The notes beneath the pieces are model-generated. The model made no database searches, had not been told where the DNA came from, and worked only from the letters and a program-made list of their open reading frames with translations. A stretch of DNA of 64,000 nucleotides from Mycolicibacter nonchromogenicus. Its GTDB lineage: Bacteria > Actinomycetota > Actinomycetes > Mycobacteriales > Mycobacteriaceae. A program made the translations under genes and the position numbers. The stretch is taken from NCBI RefSeq assembly GCF_002101775.1, contig NZ_LQPI01000018.1, positions 1 to 64,000 of the forward strand. Reading direction: 5' to 3'. Shown piece after piece: positions 58,796 through 64,000 of this stretch; the stretch's first letter is position 1, and each line of letters opens with the position of its first letter.

Positions 58796-59659
58796 ATGAC
58801 CGCGGAAACCTTCGTCACCCACGCCCCCGGTGATCTCCGGATCATCGCCGACCGCCACGGTGACCCCGACGCGCGCGCAGTGGTGTTCCTGCACGGTGGT
58901 GGGCAGACCCGCCGATCATGGGGCCGGGCCGCCGCAGCGGTTGCCGAGCGTGGCTGGCAGGCGGTCACCGTGGACCTGCGCGGCCACGGCGAGTCGGATT
59001 GGGCGAGCGAGGGCGACTACCGGTTGGTCAGCTTCGCCGCCGACGTCCACGAGGTGCTGCGCACCCTGCCGCCTGACCCGGTGCTGGTAGGCGCCTCACT
59101 GGGCGGGTGCACGGCGATGCTGCTCAGCGGCGAACTCGCCCCCGGGGTGGCCAGCGCGGTGGTGCTGGTCGACATCGTGCCCAACATGGATCCCTCCGGC
59201 GCGCAGCGCGTGCAGGATTTCATGGCCGAAAAGATGGAGACCGGCTTCGCCTCCCTCGATGAGGTGGCCGACGCGATCGCCGCCTACAACCCGCACCGGC
59301 CCCGTCCCGCCGATCTCAACGGGCTCACCACCAACCTGCGCCGCCGCGGCGACCGCTGGTACTGGCACTGGGACCCTCAGTTCATCCGCGGTCCCGAGCA
59401 TCAGGGTCCGATGGAGATTCACGATGTCGAGCGACTCAACGCCGCGGTGCAGACCATTCTCGACGGCGGTGTGCCGATGTTGCTGGTACGCGGCCAGCTC
59501 AGCGACCTGGTGGGCGCTACCAACGCCGAGGAGTTCCTGGCCCGGTTCCCGCAGGTGGAGTTCGTCGACGTCGCCGGGGCCGGTCACATGGTCGCCGGTG
59601 ACCGCAACGACATCTTCGCCGACGCCATCCTGCAATTTCTGGCGCGGCACTCCGCCTGA
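58796..59659 (+). CDS. Alpha/beta hydrolase
   Basis: A 287-residue alpha/beta-fold hydrolase. The oxyanion strand is VVFLHGGGQTRRSW (HG motif, about residue 33), DLRGHGESDW follows, the nucleophile is in VLVGASLGGCTAML (GxSxG, about residue 100), and the catalytic histidine is in VAGAGHMVAGDRND near the end. It resembles epoxide hydrolase/haloalkane-dehalogenase-like esterases. Substrate unknown. It follows the DoxX gene after 46 bases in the same direction and may share its transcript. Confidence 0.87.
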   Translation: MTAETFVTHAPGDLRIIADRHGDPDARAVVFLHGGGQTRRSWGRAAAAVAERGWQAVTVDLRGHGESDWASEGDYRLVSFAADVHEVLRTLPPDPVLVGASLGGCTAMLLSGELAPGVASAVVLVDIVPNMDPSGAQRVQDFMAEKMETGFASLDEVADAIAAYNPHRPRPADLNGLTTNLRRRGDRWYWHWDPQFIRGPEHQGPMEIHDVERLNAAVQTILDGGVPMLLVRGQLSDLVGATNAEEFLARFPQVEFVDVAGAGHMVAGDRNDIFADAILQFLARHSA

Positions 59660-59661
59660 GT

Positions 59662-60480
59662 TCAGCCGTACACGGTCTGGCCGTCGGCGTTCAGCAGATA
59701 GCGCTCGGTCCCCTCGGCGACCCGCGGTGCGTCGGCGGCCAAGGACACCGCAATCTTGTTGCCGGCGTTGCGCATCACATCCAACGTCAGCTCGATGGTC
59801 TGCGCGTCGGTGAAGTGCCGGCGCACTCCGGCTGCCACCTCGGTGCCGATGTTCGCCGGGGTCCAGATCAGCGCGTCGACGTAGCGCAGCGCCGCCTTCT
59901 GCGCCTCGCTGAGCAGTCGGGACTCCTCGAAGCGCTCGATGTCGTCATAGAGCGATTCAGATCCGCCGGCGTCCAGTGCAGTCGTCTCACGCAGCGACTT
60001 GCACAGCCGGCAGTTGTGCTGGGCGGCTCCACGCAACCGCACCACCTCGGATGTCACCGGATCCAGGGACCGCAGCCGGGCGACGGCGGGCATGAACCCG
60101 TTGAACAAGGCGTCGGCGGGGTGGCTGGTGCGATCCCAGGCGATGGTGTCCGGCCACGACACCGCGACACCCACCGCCTCGAGCCCGGCGCGCACCCGCG
60201 GAACCAAGTCGCCGATATACATCTGTACGACGGCGTCGAAGGCCTTGTCCCCCAGCGCCTCTTGAAGCCGGACACGTTGGGTGTCGGTGATCGCCGAGAC
60301 GTCCACACAGAACTGTTCGGCGAATTCGATCACCGCCGGATCGGCATCGGATGTCTCGGCGCTGCTCTCGGCCGGCAGCGGCGTCAAGCCCAGCGTCTGT
60401 CCGCACACCTGGCGGACCAGGGCGCCCAGCGCGCCGTCCGAACACGCCACCAACCGGTTCAGCTCACCGAGTACGTCCAT
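59662..60480 (-). CDS. CMD/AhpD-like helical protein
   Basis: A 272-residue protein of the carboxymuconolactone-decarboxylase superfamily. The CxxC motif is in [16 protein letters not shown] (about residues 155-170), inside a CMD domain, with [20 protein letters not shown] as the following helix. The first 80 residues form an extra helical domain. It converges on the alpha/beta hydrolase with 2 bases between stops. CMD proteins are classical genomic companions of ECF41-type sigma factors, so its closeness to the sigma gene is notable. Function as a peroxidase is inferred. Confidence 0.8.
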   Translation of the reverse strand: MDVLGELNRLVACSDGALGALVRQVCGQTLGLTPLPAESSAETSDADPAVIEFAEQFCVDVSAITDTQRVRLQEALGDKAFDAVVQMYIGDLVPRVRAGLEAVGVAVSWPDTIAWDRTSHPADALFNGFMPAVARLRSLDPVTSEVVRLRGAAQHNCRLCKSLRETTALDAGGSESLYDDIERFEESRLLSEAQKAALRYVDALIWTPANIGTEVAAGVRRHFTDAQTIELTLDVMRNAGNKIAVSLAADAPRVAEGTERYLLNADGQTVYG

Positions 60481-60550
60481 CTGATCGAGCTTAGGCTTTC
60501 AGCTTCGCTAAACCCTCGATTACCAGCACCGCAGCAATAGGCTGAAGTTC

Positions 60551-61555
60551 ATGCGCGTCGTCGTCATCACCAAGACCGGTCCCCCATCAGTGCTGCAGGT
60601 ACAGAACCGGCCCGCCCCTCCGCCGCCCGCCGCCGGGCAGGTGCGGATCGGGGTGCGGGCGGCGGGGGTGAATTTCGCCGACCACCTGGCCCGGGTCGGG
60701 CTGTATCCCGATGCGCCGAAACTGCCGGCGGTGGTCGGCTACGAGGTGGCGGGGACCGTCGACGCCGTCGGGGACGGTGTCGACCCGGCCCGCGTCGGCG
60801 AGCGGGTGCTGGCCGGCACCCGGTTCGGCGGCTACGCCGAGATCGTCAATGCCAGCGCCACCGACACCGTCACGCTGCCGCCGTCGATGAGTTTCGAGGA
60901 GGGTGCGGCCGTACCGGTGAACTATGCGACCGCCTGGGCGGCGCTGCACGGCTACGGGTCGCTGCAGTCCGGAGAGCGGGTGCTGGTGCACGCCGCGGCC
61001 GGCGGCGTCGGCATCGCAGCGATTCAGCTGGCCAAGGCCGCCGGTGCCGTGGTGCACGGCACGGCGTCACCGGGCAAACACACCCAGCTCGACGCGTTGG
61101 GCATCGACCGCGCCATCGACTACCGCCGCAAAGGCTGGTGGGACGGCCTGCCGCCCTACGACATCGTGCTCGACGGCCTGGGCGGCACCTCGCTGCGACG
61201 CTCGCTGAAGTTATTACGTCCCGGCGGACGCCTTGTCGCCTACGGACTTTCGTCACTGCAGCAGGGCGAGAAACGATCCCTGTTGCGGGCGGCGCCGCAG
61301 GCACTGGCGATGCTGCGCGGCTTCAGCCTGATCACACAGATGGAGCAGTCCAAGACGGTCATCGGCCTGAACATGCTGCGGTTGTGGGACGACCGCGGCA
61401 CACTCGGACCCTGGATCACCCCACTGTCAGAGGCGCTGGCCAACGGGACCGCCGCACCGGTGGTGCATGCGGCGGTACCGTTCGCGAATGCCCCGGAGGC
61501 GCACCGCATTCTGGCCGCGCGGGAAAACGTCGGCAAAGTGGTGCTGGCGCCCTGA
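60551..61555 (+). CDS. Zinc-binding-dehydrogenase-family quinone oxidoreductase
   Basis: A 334-residue MDR-superfamily protein of the quinone reductase (zeta-crystallin) type: no zinc-ligand cysteines, NFADHLARVGLYPDAPKLPA with VVGYEVAGTVDAVG, and the nucleotide-binding motif LVHAAAGGVGIAAIQLAKAA (AxxGxxG, about residue 145). It probably reduces quinones or enones with NADPH. ATG at 60551 is the start. It is divergent from the CMD gene (70 bases) and convergent to htpG. Confidence 0.9.
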   Translation: MRVVVITKTGPPSVLQVQNRPAPPPPAAGQVRIGVRAAGVNFADHLARVGLYPDAPKLPAVVGYEVAGTVDAVGDGVDPARVGERVLAGTRFGGYAEIVNASATDTVTLPPSMSFEEGAAVPVNYATAWAALHGYGSLQSGERVLVHAAAGGVGIAAIQLAKAAGAVVHGTASPGKHTQLDALGIDRAIDYRRKGWWDGLPPYDIVLDGLGGTSLRRSLKLLRPGGRLVAYGLSSLQQGEKRSLLRAAPQALAMLRGFSLITQMEQSKTVIGLNMLRLWDDRGTLGPWITPLSEALANGTAAPVVHAAVPFANAPEAHRILAARENVGKVVLAP

Positions 61556-61565
61556 GGGCACCAGA

Positions 61566-63500
61566 TCACACGGTGCGCGCCAGCCGTTGCGCCAGCAGCT
61601 CGGCGAAACGGGCCGGATCCTCCAGCGCCCCACCCTCTGCCAACAGCGCTGTGCCGTAGAGCAACTCCGCGGTCTCGGCCAGCTCGGTGTTCTCGCCGCC
61701 TCGCTCGCTGTGTGCCTGGCGCAGACCGGTGACCAGCGGATGGCCCGGGTTGAGCTCGAGGATGCGCTTGCCGACCGGCACCTCCTGGCCGTTGGCGCGG
61801 TAGATGCGAGCCAGCGCCGGGGTCATCTCGAAGGTGTCGGTGATCAGGCAGGCCGGTGACTCGGTCAGTCGAGTCGACAGCCGCACCTCTTTGACGTGCT
61901 CGGCCAGGGTCTGCTGCAGCCAGGAGATCAGGTCGGCGAAATCCTTCTCCTGTTCCTTGCGCTCGGCTTCGTGCGCGGCCTTGTCCTCCTCGGAGTCCAG
62001 GTCCACCTCGCCCTTGGCCGTCGACTGCAGCGGCTTGCCGTCGAACTCGGTGACGGTGTTCACCCACAGCTCGTCGACGGGGTCGGTCAGCAGCAGCACC
62101 TCGTAGCCCTTGGCTTTGAACGCCTCCAGGTGCGGCGATTTCAGCAGCTGCTGGCGGGACTCGCCGGTGGCGTAGAAGATCTGCTCTTGGCCGTCTTTCA
62201 TGCGTTCGACGTACTCGGCCAGCGTGGTCGGTTCGGTGTCGCTGTGCGTCGAGGCGAACGAGCTGATCGCCAGCAGCGTCTCCTGGTTGTCGAAGTCGGA
62301 GAGCAACCCCTCCTTGACGACGCGACCGAACTCGGTCCAGAAGGTGCGGTAGTCCTCCGGCCGCTGCGCCTGCAGCTCCTTGATGGTCGACAACACCTTC
62401 TTGGTCAGCCGCCGGCGAATCGCGTTGATCTGGCGGTCCTGCTGCAGAATCTCCCGCGAGACGTTGAGCGACATGTCCGCCGCGTCGACCACGCCCTTGA
62501 CGAAGCGCAGATACTCCGGCATCAGCTGGTCGCAGTCGCCCATGATGAACACGCGCTTGACGTAGAGCTGCACGCCCACCTGGGCGTCCCGGTTGAACAG
62601 GTCGAACGGAGCGTGCGACGGGATGAACAGCAGCGCCTGGTATTCGAAGGTGCCTTCGGCCTTCATCGCGATGACCTCGAGCGGGTCGTCCCAGGCGTGC
62701 GAGATGTGCTTGTAGAACTCGTTGTATTCCTCTTGCGAGACTTCTTCTTTGGGGCGCGCCCACAGCGCCTGCATCGAGTTCAGGGTCTGGGTTTCGACGG
62801 TGACCGTCTCTTCGCCGCCCTCTTCCGACGGTGGTGTACGGCGCTCGACCTGCATCCGGATCGGCCAGGCGATGAAGTCGGAGTACTTCTTGATCAGGCC
62901 CCGGATCGTCCACTCCGAGGTGTAGTCGTGCAGCGCATCCTCAGCGTCTTCGGGCTTGAGGTGCAAGGTGATCGAGGTGCCCTGCGGCGCGTCATCGACG
63001 GATTCGATGGTGTAGGTGCCATCACCACTGGACTCCCACCGGATGGCTTCGCTCTGACCGGCTTTGTGGGTGAGCATCTCGACCCTGTCGGCGACCATGA
63101 ACACCGAGTAGAAGCCGATCCCGAACTGGCCGATCAGCTCGTCGGATGCTTCGGCGTTCTGAGCTTTCCGCAGTTGCTGGCGCAGCTCGGCGGTGCCGGA
63201 GCGGGCCAGGGTGCCGATCAGGTCCACCACCTCATCGCGCGACATACCGATGCCGTTGTCGCGGACCGTCAGGGTGCGGGCCTCTTTGTCCACCTCGATC
63301 TCGATATGCAGGTCAGAGGTGTCGACCTCGAGGTCCTTGTTGCGGAACGCCTCGAGCCGCAGCTTGTCCAACGCATCGGAGGCATTGGAGACCAGCTCCC
63401 GCAGGAATGCGTCCTTGTTGGAGTAGACCGAGTGAACCATCAGATCCAGCAGCTGGCGAGCTTCAGCCTGAAACTCCAGCTGTTCCACACGTGCGCTCAT
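61566..63500 (-). CDS. htpG: Molecular chaperone HtpG (Hsp90)
   Basis: A 644-residue Hsp90, the counterpart of Rv2299c (647 residues). GHKL ATPase motifs: [60 protein letters not shown]. The middle domain holds [12 protein letters not shown] and [20 protein letters not shown], and the C-terminal dimerisation domain ends in [23 protein letters not shown] at 63500 gives [20 protein letters not shown]. It assists folding of client proteins under stress. The 137-base gap to the divergent regulator shows no obvious CIRCE or HAIR-type repeat. Confidence 0.97.
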
Positions 63501-63637
63501 AAGCGCCGAATTTTACCGACCGGGCCGTCGGGTTTCTCGGGGGGCCAAACCGCCCGCGAATGTATGTCAAACCGCGCCGGACCGGGCCTTTACCAAATCT
63601 TGACCGGCTGTTGAATCGCCCCACCGACGATTGCCAC

Positions 63638-64000
63638 GTGACTACCATTCAAGCCGTGGAGCTGGGGGTTTTGGGACCTCTTCAGGCCCGGCGAGACGGC
63701 GCCTCGGTCACCATCCCGGGCGCCAAACCCCGTGCCATCCTCACGATGCTCGGTCTGCACGGCGGTTCCGTCGTCTCGGCCGACACACTGATCGATCTGC
63801 TCTGGGGCGATGAGCCGCCGCGCACCGCCGCCAAGGCGCTGCAGACACACATCTCCTCGCTGCGCAGAGCGCTGGGCGACGGCTTCGTTCTCACCGAGGG
63901 AACCGGCTGGATCCTCAACACCGCGGAAGTGGACGCCCCGCGCTACAAGCGGGCCACCAAAGCCGGACGCGATGCCGCGACGACCGGCGACAGCAGTCAA
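63638..64000 (+). CDS. SARP/BTAD-type transcriptional regulator, start only
   Basis: The first 121 codons of a gene cut by the window edge. After GTG at 63638 (alternative GTG at 63656) comes an OmpR/SARP winged-helix domain: LGVLGPLQARRDGASVTIPG, AKPRAILTMLGLHGGSVVSA, DTLIDLLWGDEPPRTAAKAL, QTHISSLRRALG and the wing FVLTEGTGWILNT. This order is typical of AfsR/EmbR-like regulators followed by a BTAD domain, which would lie beyond 64000. Target genes unknown. Confidence 0.85.
   Translation, partial: MTTIQAVELGVLGPLQARRDGASVTIPGAKPRAILTMLGLHGGSVVSADTLIDLLWGDEPPRTAAKALQTHISSLRRALGDGFVLTEGTGWILNTAEVDAPRYKRATKAGRDAATTGDSSQ

Noticed and set aside
61240..62913. 557-codon open frame inside htpG in another frame
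   Set aside because: Shadow frame with repeated Arg/Gly/Ala; htpG is unambiguous in the same place.
1..64000. CRISPR arrays or insertion sequences
   Set aside because: No regularly spaced repeats, transposase genes or terminal inverted repeats were found on reading the window.

Overview
This window comes from a high-GC mycobacterium. Diagnostic content includes the complete FAS-II operon with its regulator (mabR-fabD-acpM-kasA-kasB-accD6), mycothiol-dependent MscR, IlvX, several cutinases, an MPT63-family antigen, a secreted PE-PPE-domain protein and a 13E12-type HNH protein. Gene order matches M. tuberculosis in blocks (Rv2242-Rv2252, Rv2259-Rv2260, htpG) but the blocks are rearranged, and the type I restriction locus and other genes point to a non-tuberculous species. 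I cannot name the species from the sequence alone.

Layout. 0.1-7 kb: mycolic-acid FAS-II operon. 7-12.2 kb: glycerol/lipid block, with glpD and a TetR gene on the minus strand, divergent from an AgpS-like FAD oxidase and a diacylglycerol-kinase-family lipid kinase, then a DUF3145 gene. 12.3-20.4 kb: beta-lactamase-fold hydrolase, D-aminoacylase/mscR/metallo-hydrolase operon, SHOCT membrane protein, SABATH-type methyltransferase and an Hsp70-like membrane protein. 20.4-27.9 kb: two tandem cutinases, ilvX, a GlcD-type flavoprotein and tex. 27.9-36.4 kb: a type I restriction-modification operon (hsdM, hsdS, hsdR) that also contains a DEDDh exonuclease-BRCT gene and a Fic gene. 36.5-38.7 kb: an HNH 13E12-family gene behind a perfect SOS box, and an ankyrin-like gene.

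38.7-45 kb: acyl-CoA synthetase, SDR, secreted glycoside hydrolase, a kinase-family receptor lacking the catalytic aspartate, and a proline-tailed MPT63 homologue. 45-51.9 kb: Rieske oxygenase/DapB-like pair with a divergent TetR gene, a Na+/H+ antiporter, a Cut2-like cutinase and two coupled carboxymuconolactone-decarboxylase-like genes. 52-57.3 kb: secreted proteins (two unrecognised, a large PI-PLC-like enzyme, a PE-PPE protein), a strong terminator hairpin and tRNA-Met. 57.4-61.6 kb: an ECF sigma factor with a divergent DoxX gene, a hydrolase, a CMD-like protein and a quinone-oxidoreductase-like protein. 61.6-64 kb: htpG and the start of a SARP/BTAD regulator.

Main hunt results: (1) the restriction operon with embedded exonuclease-BRCT and self-inhibited Fic genes, the Fic gene having its own palindromic promoter region; (2) two identical, opposed GGTTACC-N16-CGTCAT elements between the ECF sigma and DoxX genes, reading as a self-regulated dual ECF promoter; (3) a pair of divergent genes whose start codons are exactly 18 bp apart over a symmetric -10 element; (4) a kinase-family receptor with HRG in place of HRD; (5) a perfect SOS box in front of the HNH gene; (6) several palindromic operators and a 54-bp tandem repeat. 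All functional statements rest on motifs and remembered family relationships; no search was run.
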